NCBI RefSeq assembly: GCF_003234795.2
Contig: NZ_CP126268.1
Span: 1,488,001-1,552,000, forward strand
Direction of reading: 5' to 3'
DNA from: Curtobacterium sp. MCLR17_032
GTDB taxonomy: Bacteria > Actinomycetota > Actinomycetes > Actinomycetales > Microbacteriaceae
DNA: 64,000 nt
Below, piece by piece: positions 26,261 to 34,349 of the stretch; the first letter of the stretch is position 1; each line of letters begins with the position of its first letter. A program made the translations under genes and the position numbers. The notes beneath the pieces were generated by a model that had not been told where the DNA came from, made no database searches, and worked only from the letters and a program-made list of their open reading frames with translations.

Positions 26261-27436
26261 TCAGTCGAGTTCGGCGATCCCGACGCGTCCGAGTTCGGTC
26301 CAGAGACCGGCGCCGTCCGGGGCGTAGACCCACGGCACGGTGGAGTCGCGGGTGCGCTCCTGGGCACGCGACCGACCACCGGCCAGGACCGCCTCGCTGG
26401 TGGACAGCTGCCGGATCGCGACCGCGGCGACGTTGTCCGGGTGCTCCCTGGCGAACTCGCCGTAGAGGTGCTCGTCGTGCTGCCCGTCGTCGCCGACGAG
26501 GAGCCACTGGATGTCCGGGAAGTCCCGGGCGAGGCGGCGCAGGTTGTCCTGCTTGTGCTGCTGCCCGCTGCGGAAGAACCGGTCGTGGGTGGGGCCCCAG
26601 TCGGTGAGCAGCAGGGTGCCGGACGGGTACATGTTCCGGGTCAGGAAGCGCTGCAGCGTCGGTGCCACGTTCCAGGCGCCGGTGGACAGGTACACGGTGG
26701 GCGCGCCCGGGTGCTGCGCCAGGACGCGCTCGTAGAGGACCGACATGCCCGGCACCGGACGTCGGGCGTGCTCGGTGAGCACGAACGAGTTCCAGGCGGC
26801 CAGCATCGGACGGGGCAGGCTCGTCACCATCACGGTGTCGTCGATGTCCGACAGCAGGCCGAAGCGGGTGTCCGGGTGCACCACGAAGACGTCCGCGTCC
26901 ACGTCGCGCATGCCACCGGCGGACAGGCGGATCGTCTGCCAGCCGGGTTCGAGGTCGATCGGGACGATGGCATCGACGACCCCGCCACGGTCGCTCTGCA
27001 CGGTGTGGGTGCTGCCGCCGGCGGTGATGGTGACCTCGGCGTGGTCGACGGCCACGCTGGTGAAGCTGCGCCAGCCGCGGACGCCCGCGTACGAGACGTC
27101 GGAGGCCAGGCCGCGGCGGGTGAGCAGCACCCGGCAGAGCACGCGGACCCACCCCGGTGCGCCGTAGCCCGTGTAGGGGATGACCGTCGGGACCTGACCG
27201 CGCTTCCGGGCGTGCTGTTCGCGGTACTCCTGCACGGCGTCCTCGATGCGGGCGGCCCGGTGCAGGATCGGTTCGGGGATCGCGGTCTCCCACTGCTGGA
27301 TGCCCCAGGGGGACTGTTCGCGCCGGTCGTGCTCGCGTTCCACGGACCGGGCGTCCCGGCCCGGAGCTGCGCTGCCCTCGGGCGTCGGGACGGTGTCCCG
27401 GGGCGCGGCAGGGTCCGGAGGCGTCGACTCGGGCAT
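26261..27436 (-). CDS. App1-type phosphatase domain (DUF2183) protein
   Basis: A 391-aa protein with a HAD-like phosphatase domain of the yeast App1 (phosphatidate phosphatase) family. The catalytic motif is LLSDIDDTVMVT with DxDxT at 197-201. VYLSTGAWN is motif II. KQDNLRRLARDFP and LLVGDDGQHDEHLY supply motifs III and IV. An N-terminal beta-domain (about 85-185) is family-typical. No signal peptide or membrane helix is seen. The substrate may be a phospholipid or another phosphomonoester. It is upstream of the GH15 gene on the same strand and may be co-transcribed. Confidence 0.88.
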   Translation of the reverse strand: MPESTPPDPAAPRDTVPTPEGSAAPGRDARSVEREHDRREQSPWGIQQWETAIPEPILHRAARIEDAVQEYREQHARKRGQVPTVIPYTGYGAPGWVRVLCRVLLTRRGLASDVSYAGVRGWRSFTSVAVDHAEVTITAGGSTHTVQSDRGGVVDAIVPIDLEPGWQTIRLSAGGMRDVDADVFVVHPDTRFGLLSDIDDTVMVTSLPRPMLAAWNSFVLTEHARRPVPGMSVLYERVLAQHPGAPTVYLSTGAWNVAPTLQRFLTRNMYPSGTLLLTDWGPTHDRFFRSGQQHKQDNLRRLARDFPDIQWLLVGDDGQHDEHLYGEFAREHPDNVAAVAIRQLSTSEAVLAGGRSRAQERTRDSTVPWVYAPDGAGLWTELGRVGIAELD

Positions 27437-27578
27437 CGCACCATCATCCCATGCGGGGTGCTCGCCGGACGGGGCCGGGGGCCCGACACCCCGGGAATCG
27501 CAGCCAAGACCAAGCCGGCGTCTGCGAGAGTTGCGGTCTCAGCCAGTCAGCCCGCGGTCACCGCGAGAAGGAGTTCAC

Positions 27579-28226
27579 GTGCTCGTCACCGAGGTTTCGA
27601 ACGCACTGCCGGGGGGATCATCACTGCTCAGGAACGAGCCGGTCCAGGCCCGCAGCTCGGCGCGCCTCGCGGGCCTGCTCGACGCCGCTGCCGCGGTCAT
27701 CGACGAGATCGGCTTCGAGCGGCTCACGACCGCCATGGTCGCCGAGCGCGCCGGCGCGTCCATCGGCACGGTCTACCGGTACTTCCCGGACCGCATCGCC
27801 GTGGTCGAGGCCCTGGCCATCCGCTGCACCCAGCGCCTCGCCTCCCGCTTCGTCGAGACGCTCGACGCCTCGGGTGCCACGACGTGGCAGGAAGGCTGCG
27901 ACGCGCTCGTCGACATGACGGCGGAGATGTACCGCACCGAGCCCGGCTTCCGGGCCATCCGGTTCGCCGACATCGACACCACCTCCGGTGACGAGGACGC
28001 CGACCGGCTCGCCGCGCTCGGTGGGGCCGTCGGCACCGTGATGCGCGAGCGGTTCGACCTGCCGCAGACCGACGCGGTGAACCGCGCGTGGGTCGTCCTG
28101 GCGGAGTCGGCGCACGCAGTCCTCGCCCGCGCCCACGTCGACCGCGACCACCCCGACACCGAGCTGATCGCGGCGTACCGCGCGATGAGCCGGCCGTACC
28201 TGGAGTCGGTGATCGGGGCCTCCTGA
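27579..28226 (+). CDS. TetR/AcrR family transcriptional regulator
   Basis: A 215-aa repressor-type regulator. The helix-turn-helix is in residues 45-70: GFERLTTAMVAERAGASIGTVYRYFPDR, here quoted only as its GASIGTVYRYF core. The C-terminal ligand domain (about 75-210) is helical and diverged. The start is GTG at 27579 with AAGGAG 5 nt upstream; the frame is open further 5' but lacks a better start. It is encoded just before the osmoprotectant transporter with a terminator in between, so it may regulate that operon, itself, or an unlinked gene. No operator palindrome is obvious. Confidence 0.88.
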   Translation: MLVTEVSNALPGGSSLLRNEPVQARSSARLAGLLDAAAAVIDEIGFERLTTAMVAERAGASIGTVYRYFPDRIAVVEALAIRCTQRLASRFVETLDASGATTWQEGCDALVDMTAEMYRTEPGFRAIRFADIDTTSGDEDADRLAALGGAVGTVMRERFDLPQTDAVNRAWVVLAESAHAVLARAHVDRDHPDTELIAAYRAMSRPYLESVIGAS

Positions 28227-28263
28227 TCGATCGCCGGTCGGCACGAGTCGACCCGGAACCACC

Positions 28264-28302
28264 CGAACGCCCGTTCCTCCGGACAGGAGGGGCGGGCGTT
28301 CG
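28264..28302 (+). terminator. terminator after the TetR gene
   Basis: CGAACGCCCG (28264-28273) pairs with CGGGCGTTCG (28293-28302). Inside, CCTCC pairs with GGAGG across a GGACA loop, with TT/GG mismatches between the two helices. Confidence 0.85.
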
Positions 28303-28384
28303 TGTCCGAACTGCGCGGACCCGGGGTGGATGTCCGCCAGGCGTCACGATCGGACCCGAGCGAACCGGTATGCGCTCGGGCATG

Positions 28385-28390
28385 TACTGT
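28385..28390 (+). promoter_or_regulatory. candidate -10 box (TACTGT) for the opuC-type operon
   Basis: TACTGT lies 38 bp upstream of the ATG at 28429, downstream of the TetR terminator. This permits a leader with the AAGGG ribosome site. No clear -35 is visible. Confidence 0.35.
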
Positions 28391-28428
28391 TCTCCGGAGT
28401 CGGGCTACCTCCACCAAGAAGGGCACCC

Positions 28429-29334
28429 ATGATCGAGTTCCGCTCGGTGCGCAAGACCTACCCGGACGGCACGAACGCCGTCGAGTCGTTCGACCTCGTG
28501 ATCCCCTCGCGGAGCACGACGGTGTTCGTCGGTTCGAGCGGTTGTGGCAAGACCACGCTCCTCCGGATGATCAACAGGATGATCGACCCGACCGCGGGGT
28601 CCGTCCAGATCGACGGCGAGGACATCGCCGGCGTCGACCCGGTGCAGCTGCGCCGTCGGATCGGCTACGTGATGCAGAACGCCGGGCTGCTGCCGCACCG
28701 CAAGGTGGCCGACAACATCGCGACCGTGCCGCTGCTCACCGGCGTCTCGAAGGCCGACGCGCGGAAGCGCGCGCTCGAGCTCATGGACACGGTGGGTCTC
28801 GACCGGTCCCTGGCCGACCGCTACCCCTCGCAGCTCTCCGGCGGACAGCAGCAGCGCGTCGGCGTCGCCCGTGGTCTCGCGGTCGACCCGAACGTCCTGC
28901 TCATGGACGAACCGTTCGGCGCCGTCGACCCGCTCGTCCGCAACGACCTGCAGGACGAGCTGATCCGACTGCAGCGTGAGCTCGGCAAGACCGTCGTCTT
29001 CGTCACGCACGACATCGACGAGGCCTTCAAGCTCGGCGACCAGGTCGTGATCCTCAAGAAGGGCGGCGAGATCGCCCAGCAGGGGACCCCCGCCGAGATC
29101 CTGTCCGCGCCGGCGGACGACTTCGTCGCGAACTTCATCGGCGTGGGCCGGGGCCGTCGGTCCCTCCGCGTCGAGCAGACCCCGACCGGTCCGGTCGTCG
29201 TGGACGGGGACGGTCGCGCCGCCGGCGTCCTGACCGGTCCCGTCGGCGTCGTCGACGCCGCTGCCGCTGTCCGCTCCGAGGCCGGGACGCCCAGCGCCCC
29301 GGGTGCTGCGGCGCAGGGTGGGAGCACCCGGTGA
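28429..29334 (+). CDS. opuCA: osmoprotectant (betaine/carnitine/choline) ABC transporter ATP-binding protein
   Basis: A 301-aa ATPase of the OpuCA/ProV group. Walker A is GSSGCGKTT (35-43), with the Q-loop in YVMQNAGLLPHRKV. The signature SGGQQQRVGVARGLA and Walker B VLLMDEPFGAVDP follow, with switch THD. The C-terminus after FIGVGRGRR lacks a clear tandem CBS pair and ends in a low-complexity Ala/Gly tail, so ionic-strength sensing by CBS domains is probably reduced or absent. It is the first of four genes that overlap end to end by 4 bp. Which solute is bound cannot be told. Confidence 0.9.
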   Translation: MIEFRSVRKTYPDGTNAVESFDLVIPSRSTTVFVGSSGCGKTTLLRMINRMIDPTAGSVQIDGEDIAGVDPVQLRRRIGYVMQNAGLLPHRKVADNIATVPLLTGVSKADARKRALELMDTVGLDRSLADRYPSQLSGGQQQRVGVARGLAVDPNVLLMDEPFGAVDPLVRNDLQDELIRLQRELGKTVVFVTHDIDEAFKLGDQVVILKKGGEIAQQGTPAEILSAPADDFVANFIGVGRGRRSLRVEQTPTGPVVVDGDGRAAGVLTGPVGVVDAAAAVRSEAGTPSAPGAAAQGGSTR

Positions 29335-30047
29335 ACTGGGTGCTGTCGAACCTCGACACGATCGGGGACGACACGGTCGCGCACCTGGCGATCGCGATCC
29401 CGCCGATCATCGTCGCGTTCCTGCTGTCGATCCCGATCGGCTGGCTCGTCGTCCGACTCCGCCGGCCCGGTGCACGTCGGGTGAGCAGCGGTCTGGGTGG
29501 CGGCATCGTCACGCTCGCCGGGCTGCTCTACGCCATCCCGTCGCTCCCGCTGTTCATCGCCCTGCCGGGGCTCATCGGCACCGGACTCCAGGACCCGGTG
29601 AACGTCGTCGTCGGCCTGACGCTCTACGGCCTCGCGCTGATGGTCCGCTCGACCGTCGACGGCCTCGGCTCGGTCGACCCGGACACCACCTCGGCCGCGA
29701 CCGCGATGGGGTACTCGGGAGCACAGCGCTTCTTCCGCGTCGACCTGCCGCTCGCCGGCCCCGTGCTGCTCGCCGGCCTCCGGGTCGTCTCGGTGTCGAC
29801 CATCTCGCTGACCACGGTCGGCGCGGTCCTCGGCATCCAGAGCCTCGGGTCGCTCTTCACCGACGGCATCGGTCGGAACATCCCCGAGGAGATCCTCGCG
29901 GGTGTCGTGATGGTGCTCGTCCTGGCGTTCGCGATCGACGGGCTGCTCGTGCTGCTCGGCCGCATCGTGATGCCGTGGACGCGTCGTTCGGCGCCGTCGA
30001 AGCGTGCGACCCGCCGCGTGCTCCAGAACGCGGAGGTCACCTCATGA
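29331..30047 (+). CDS. opuCB: osmoprotectant ABC transporter permease
   Basis: A 238-aa permease with about five membrane helices. The EAA-type cytoplasmic loop reads SAATAMGYSGAQRFFRVDLPLAGPVLLAGLR, seen here as its AMGYS...F..V.LPLA...L.G core. This is typical of OpuCB/OpuCD proteins. The N-terminal helix pair starts after DDTVAHLAIAIPP. The GTG overlaps the ATPase stop (GTGA). It would pair with the second permease as a heterodimer. Confidence 0.9.
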   Translation: MNWVLSNLDTIGDDTVAHLAIAIPPIIVAFLLSIPIGWLVVRLRRPGARRVSSGLGGGIVTLAGLLYAIPSLPLFIALPGLIGTGLQDPVNVVVGLTLYGLALMVRSTVDGLGSVDPDTTSAATAMGYSGAQRFFRVDLPLAGPVLLAGLRVVSVSTISLTTVGAVLGIQSLGSLFTDGIGRNIPEEILAGVVMVLVLAFAIDGLLVLLGRIVMPWTRRSAPSKRATRRVLQNAEVTS

Positions 30048-30772
30048 TCATCGGACAGGCCTTCGGCTGGGTGTTCGACCCCGCCAACTACGCCGGCCCG
30101 GACGCCGTGCCCGAGCGGCTGTGGGAACACATCTGGATCTCGCTGCTCGCCGTCCTCATCGCGTCGGTGATCGCCATCCCGATCGGCTACGCCATCGGCC
30201 ACACCGGCAAGGCCCGCGGCTTCGCGATCGCCCTGTCCGGCGGCATCCGCGCCCTGCCGACACTCGGCGTGCTAACCCTGGTGGGCCTCATGCTCGGCGC
30301 CAACCTGCAGGCACCCCTGCTCGCGCTCGTCGTCCTGGCGATCCCGTCGGTGCTCGCCGGTGCCTACGCCGGCATCGAGTCCGTCGAACCGGTGACCGTC
30401 GACGCCGCTCGGGCGCAGGGCATGACCGAGTGGCAGATCCTGACCAAGGTCGAGATCCCGCTCGGCCTGCCGCTGCTCGTCGGTGGCGTCCGAGCCGCCG
30501 TGCTCCAGGTCGTCGCCACCGCCACCCTCGCCGCGTACGTCGGCTCCGGCGGGCTCGGTGGTTACGTGTTCCTCGGGCTGAAGACCCAGGACTACGCCAT
30601 GATGCTCGGCGCCTCCATCCTCGTGATCGCACTCGCGATCGCGTTCGAGATCGTCTTCTCCGTGCTCCAGCGGGCGGTGGTGCCCGCGGGCGTCGCCGAC
30701 CGTCCGACACGGCGTCGCTCGGGATCGCGTGAGCGGCCCCACACACCCATCCCGGAAGGAACCCCCTCGTGA
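30044..30772 (+). CDS. opuCD: osmoprotectant ABC transporter permease, second subunit
   Basis: A 242-aa permease paralogous to its neighbour: HIWISLLAVLIASVIAIPIG near the N-terminus, and the EAA loop AARAQGMTEWQILTKVEIPLG near 125-145. About five to six helices are followed by an unusual 25-residue hydrophilic tail rich in Arg, Thr and Pro. ATGA overlap with the preceding gene and GTGA overlap with the next indicate one transcript. Confidence 0.9.
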   Translation: MIIGQAFGWVFDPANYAGPDAVPERLWEHIWISLLAVLIASVIAIPIGYAIGHTGKARGFAIALSGGIRALPTLGVLTLVGLMLGANLQAPLLALVVLAIPSVLAGAYAGIESVEPVTVDAARAQGMTEWQILTKVEIPLGLPLLVGGVRAAVLQVVATATLAAYVGSGGLGGYVFLGLKTQDYAMMLGASILVIALAIAFEIVFSVLQRAVVPAGVADRPTRRRSGSRERPHTPIPEGTPS

Positions 30773-31692
30773 TCACAGCACCCAAGCTCCGCGCCGGCAT
30801 CGCCGCCGCGGTCGCCGTCGGCGTGGCCGCCGCCCTCGCCGGCTGCTCCTCCAGCAGCCCGCTCGACAGCGGCTCCAGCACCTCCTCCGACTCGAAGACG
30901 ATCGTCGTCGGGTCGCAGCAGTACTACTCGAACGAGATCATCGCCGAGCTCTACGCCCAGGTCCTCGAGAAGGACGGCTTCCAGGTGAAGCGGAACTTCA
31001 ACATCGGGCAGCGCGAGGTCTACCTCCCGCAGCTCGAGAAGGGCGCGATCGACGTCATGCCGGAGTACGGCGGCAACCTGCTGCAGTACTTCGACAAGAA
31101 CTCGACCGCGAAGACCGAGTCGGAGATCACGGCCGGGCTCGAGAAGGCCCTGCCGAAGGGGCTCCGTGCCCTGGACGCTGCCGAGGCCACCGACCAGGAC
31201 AGTTACACCGTCACGAAGAAGTTCTCCGAGGAGAACGACGTGACGAGCCTCGCCGACCTGTCGAAGGTCAAGGGCACGCTGACGGTCGGCGCGAACTCGG
31301 AGAACCAGACGCGTCCGTACGGTCCGAAGGGCCTGAAGTCCGTGTACGGCGTCACGGTCCAGTCCAAGGCGATCGAGGACTCCGGCGGGGCCCTGACGGT
31401 CAAGGCGCTCAAGGACGGCACCGTGCAGCTCGCGGACATCTACACCGCCGACCCGAGCATCAAGGCCAACGACTTCGTGGTCCTCAAGGACCCGAAGAAC
31501 CTCATCGTGCCGCAGAACGTCACCCCGGTGGTGTCGAGCAAGGTCGACGACAAGGCCGCGGCGGACATCGACAAGGTGAGCAAGGTCCTGACGACCGACG
31601 CGCTCATCGAGCTCAACACCAAGAGCACCGTCGACAAGGAGAAGGCCTCGAAGATCGCGAAGGACTTCCTGACCGACGAGGGCCTGCTCTAG
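30769..31692 (+). CDS. opuCC: glycine betaine/osmoprotectant-binding lipoprotein
   Basis: A 307-aa substrate-binding protein of the OpuAC/ProX family. The signal peptide ends in the lipobox LAGC with Cys26, followed by a Ser-rich linker. VGSQQYYSNEIIAELYA begins lobe 1. QREVYLPQLEKGAIDVMPEYGGNLLQYF (core YLPQLEKGAIDVMPEY) is the family hallmark, and ADIYTADPSI is a late ligand-site segment. The GTG overlaps the upstream permease. It is tethered outside the membrane and would deliver quaternary-amine osmolytes to the permease pair. A strong terminator ends the operon 42 bp downstream. Confidence 0.92.
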   Translation: MITAPKLRAGIAAAVAVGVAAALAGCSSSSPLDSGSSTSSDSKTIVVGSQQYYSNEIIAELYAQVLEKDGFQVKRNFNIGQREVYLPQLEKGAIDVMPEYGGNLLQYFDKNSTAKTESEITAGLEKALPKGLRALDAAEATDQDSYTVTKKFSEENDVTSLADLSKVKGTLTVGANSENQTRPYGPKGLKSVYGVTVQSKAIEDSGGALTVKALKDGTVQLADIYTADPSIKANDFVVLKDPKNLIVPQNVTPVVSSKVDDKAAADIDKVSKVLTTDALIELNTKSTVDKEKASKIAKDFLTDEGLL

Positions 31693-31734
31693 GTCGCACG
31701 AACACCCCGGATCCCGCGTCGTTGCGCGGGACCC

Positions 31735-31777
31735 ACGACGACAGGCGTCGGGCATCGAGCCCGGCGCCTGTCGTCGT
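31735..31777 (+). terminator. strong terminator ending the opuC-type operon
   Basis: A 19-bp stem (31735-31753 with 31759-31777) with one G-T wobble and an ATCGA loop, followed by TCC. Confidence 0.92.
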
Positions 31778-31808
31778 TCCGGGGGCACTCGTGCGTGACA
31801 CTTGTTCC

Positions 31809-31847
31809 GCACGGTTGTGCCGTGCAGAGCCTGTGCACGTTCGTGCA
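31809..31847. promoter_or_regulatory. two inverted repeats upstream of cydA
   Basis: GCACGG-TTGTG-CCGTGC (31809-31825) and the near-adjacent TGCACG-TT-CGTGCA (31834-31847) share a CGTGC core. Both end about 18 bp before the candidate -35. Their placement suits an operator for regulation of the bd oxidase by oxygen or redox state. They do not match the Rex consensus. Confidence 0.4.
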
Positions 31848-31864
31848 GGAGGCCCCTCTACAAC

Positions 31865-31894
31865 TTGTCGAATCAGCGCGGGCGACAGTACCGT
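31865..31894 (+). promoter_or_regulatory. promoter of the cyd operon (TTGTCG-18-TACCGT)
   Basis: TTGTCG (31865-31870) and TACCGT (31889-31894) are spaced by 18 bp. The -10 ends only 6 nt before the cydA ATG, a leaderless layout. This is the best paired -35/-10 in the window. Confidence 0.55.
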
Positions 31895-31900
31895 CGAAGC

Positions 31901-33313
31901 ATGAACGACCTCCTGGACCCGCTCCTGCTGTCGCGGTGGCAGTTCGGTCTGACGACGATCTACCACTTCCTCTTCGTCCCGCTGACGATCGGCATGGCCG
32001 TCGTCGTCGCGGTGTTCCAGACCGCCTGGGTCCGGACCGGGCGGGCGCACTACCTGCAGCTCACCCGCTTCTTCGGACGCATCTTCCTCATCAACTTCGC
32101 GATGGGGGTCGTCACCGGCATCGTGCAGGAGTTCCAGTTCGGCATGAACTGGTCCGACTACTCCCGCTTCGTCGGCGACGTCTTCGGCGCCCCGCTCGCG
32201 CTCGAGGGCATCCTGGCGTTCTTCTTCGAGGCCGCGTTCATCGGCGTCTGGATCTTCGGCTGGGACCGGCTGCCGAAGAAGCTGCACCTGGCGAGCATCT
32301 GGTGCGTCAGCGCGGGCACGATCATGTCGGCGTACTTCATCATCGCCGCCAACGCGTTCATGCAGCACCCGGTCGGCTACGCGATCAACGCGGCGAAGGG
32401 TCGTGCCGAACTCACCGACATCTGGGCCGTCCTCGGCAACAAGGTCGCCCTGGCCGCCTTCCCGCACACGATCTTCGCGTGCTTCATGGTCGCCGCCGGC
32501 GTGATCATCTCGGTCGCCGCGTACCACCTGGCGCGCAACCAGAACCTCGAGACGATGATGCCGGCGCTGAAGTTCGGCCTCTGGACGATGGTCGCCGCGG
32601 GTGCGCTGACGGTCCTGACCGGTGACCAGCTCGGACTCACCATGGTCGACACGCAGCCGATGAAGATGGCCGCCGCCGAGGCGCTCTACAACACCGCGAC
32701 CGGCAAGGACGCCTCGTTCTCGATCTTCACGCTCGGCACACCCGACGGTGTCACCGAACTGTTCTCGATCCGCGTGCCCTACCTGCTGTCCTTCCTGTCG
32801 ACGCACACCTTCACCGGCACGGTCGAGGGCATCAACGACCTGCAGGCGCAGTACACGCAGGTCTACGGCCCGGGGAACTACAAGCCGATCATCTGGGTGA
32901 CCTACTGGTCCTTCCGCTGGATGATCGCGCTCGGGATGGGTGCCGTGCTGGTCTCGCTCGCCGGGCTCTGGCTGACCCGCAAGGGCCGCTTCCCGCAGCA
33001 GCGGTGGATCTGGCGCATCGCGATCTGGGCGGTGCCGCTGCCGATGGCCGCGATGATCGTCGGCTGGGTCTTCACCGAGATGGGCCGCCAGCCGTGGCTC
33101 GTGTTCGGCCTGCTCAAGACGGCCGACGGGGTCTCCCCGAACGTGACGGGCCTCGAGGTCCTCATCTCGCTCGTCGTGTTCACCCTCATCTACGGATCCC
33201 TCGCGGTGGTCGAGTTCCGACTCATCAAGAAGGTCGCCCAGGAGGGCCCGGCCGCACCGGCCGAGGTCGACGCGGAGACCGGCGAGGTCAAGCACGAAGT
33301 GACGGTCTACTAG
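31901..33313 (+). CDS. cydA: cytochrome bd ubiquinol/menaquinol oxidase subunit I
   Basis: CydA, 470 aa, carries hemes b558, b595 and d of the high-affinity quinol oxidase. RWQFGLTTIYHFLFVPLTIG contains the heme His near residue 22. GRIFLINFAMGVVTGIVQEFQFGMNW, seen as core NFAMGVVTGIVQEFQFG, and ALEGILAFFFEAAFIGVWIFGWDRL, core FFEAAFIGVWIFGWD, are the oxygen-site helices. GRQPW lies in the quinol side. The length fits the short-Q-loop form. ATG at 31901 is chosen over an upstream in-frame ATG because the TACCGT box ends 6 nt before it and the family N-terminus begins there. Confidence 0.97.
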   Translation: MNDLLDPLLLSRWQFGLTTIYHFLFVPLTIGMAVVVAVFQTAWVRTGRAHYLQLTRFFGRIFLINFAMGVVTGIVQEFQFGMNWSDYSRFVGDVFGAPLALEGILAFFFEAAFIGVWIFGWDRLPKKLHLASIWCVSAGTIMSAYFIIAANAFMQHPVGYAINAAKGRAELTDIWAVLGNKVALAAFPHTIFACFMVAAGVIISVAAYHLARNQNLETMMPALKFGLWTMVAAGALTVLTGDQLGLTMVDTQPMKMAAAEALYNTATGKDASFSIFTLGTPDGVTELFSIRVPYLLSFLSTHTFTGTVEGINDLQAQYTQVYGPGNYKPIIWVTYWSFRWMIALGMGAVLVSLAGLWLTRKGRFPQQRWIWRIAIWAVPLPMAAMIVGWVFTEMGRQPWLVFGLLKTADGVSPNVTGLEVLISLVVFTLIYGSLAVVEFRLIKKVAQEGPAAPAEVDAETGEVKHEVTVY

Positions 33314-33331
33314 AGATGAAAGCTGCCTGAG

Positions 33332-34336
33332 ATGGACCTGCCCGTTCTGTGGTTCGCGATCGTCGGACTCTTCTTCGTCGGGTACTTCGTACTCGACGGG
33401 TTCGACTTCGGCGTCGGCATGTCCCTGCCGTTCCTCGGCAAGGACGACACCGACCGCCGCGTCCTCATCAACACCATCGGCCCCGTCTGGGACCTCAACG
33501 AGACCTGGGTGATCGTCGCCGGCGCCTGCCTGTTCGCCGCCTTCCCCGAGTGGTACGCGACGATGTTCTCCGGCTTCTACCTGGCGCTGCTGCTCATCCT
33601 CGCCGCGCTGATCCTGCGCGGGGTGTCGTTCGAGTACCGGCACCAGAACAAGCACCTGGCGTGGAAGCGTCGCTTCGACCTGATGATCGTGGTCGGCAGC
33701 GCGGTGCCGTCGTTCCTCTGGGGCGTCGCGTTCGGCAACGTCGTCCGCGGGATCCCGATGGACTCCGGACACAACTACACCGGCACGCTGTTCGACCTGC
33801 TCAACCCCTTCGCACTGCTCGCCGGTGCCACCACGCTGCTGGTCTTCTTCACCCACGGCGTCGTGTTCGTGGCGTTGAAGACCGAGGGCGAGATGCGCGA
33901 GCGGGCGATGCGCCTGGCGAAGCGCGCCGGCGTGGTCACGATCGTCGTGGCGGCGGTCTTCCTGGTCACGATGGCGCTCGTCCGGTCCACCCCGACGTCG
34001 CTCGTGCTCTCCGCCGTCGGCGCCGTGGCCCTGGTCGTCGCGGTCCTCTGTGCCGCACGTGGCCGGGAGGGACGTGCCTTCGCCCTGATGGCCGTCACCA
34101 TCGCGGCGGTCGTCCTGGCGATGTTCACCGCGGTGTTCCCGGACGTCATGCCCGCCACGAACGACCCGGCGAACAGCTTGACCGTCGCCAACGCCTCGTC
34201 CGGCACGTACACGCTGACGGTGATGAGCTGGGTCGCGCTGGTCTGCATCCCGCTCGTGCTCGCCTACCAGGCGTGGACGTACTGGGTCTTCCGCAAGCGG
34301 GTCTCGCGCGCCACCGTCGCGCAGGCCGCGCACTGA
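33332..34336 (+). CDS. cydB: cytochrome bd oxidase subunit II
   Basis: CydB, 334 aa, the structural partner of CydA. DLPVLWFAIVGLFFVGYFVLDGFDFGVG contains the family motif core YFVLDGFDFGVG near 17-28. GPVWDLNETWVIVAG (near 50-64) and FRGVSFEYRH-like LRGVSFEYRHQ follow. Eight or nine membrane helices are predicted. It starts 18 bp after cydA and is followed at 13 bp by cydD. Together they form a non-pumping, high-affinity terminal oxidase alongside the aa3 oxidase encoded 10 kb upstream. Confidence 0.97.
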   Translation: MDLPVLWFAIVGLFFVGYFVLDGFDFGVGMSLPFLGKDDTDRRVLINTIGPVWDLNETWVIVAGACLFAAFPEWYATMFSGFYLALLLILAALILRGVSFEYRHQNKHLAWKRRFDLMIVVGSAVPSFLWGVAFGNVVRGIPMDSGHNYTGTLFDLLNPFALLAGATTLLVFFTHGVVFVALKTEGEMRERAMRLAKRAGVVTIVVAAVFLVTMALVRSTPTSLVLSAVGAVALVVAVLCAARGREGRAFALMAVTIAAVVLAMFTAVFPDVMPATNDPANSLTVANASSGTYTLTVMSWVALVCIPLVLAYQAWTYWVFRKRVSRATVAQAAH

Positions 34337-34349
34337 CCAGGAGGCACGT

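Noticed and set aside
31801-31901. Rex operator upstream of cydA
   Set aside because: No TTGTGAA-type arms are present. The palindromes seen have a CGTGC core instead.
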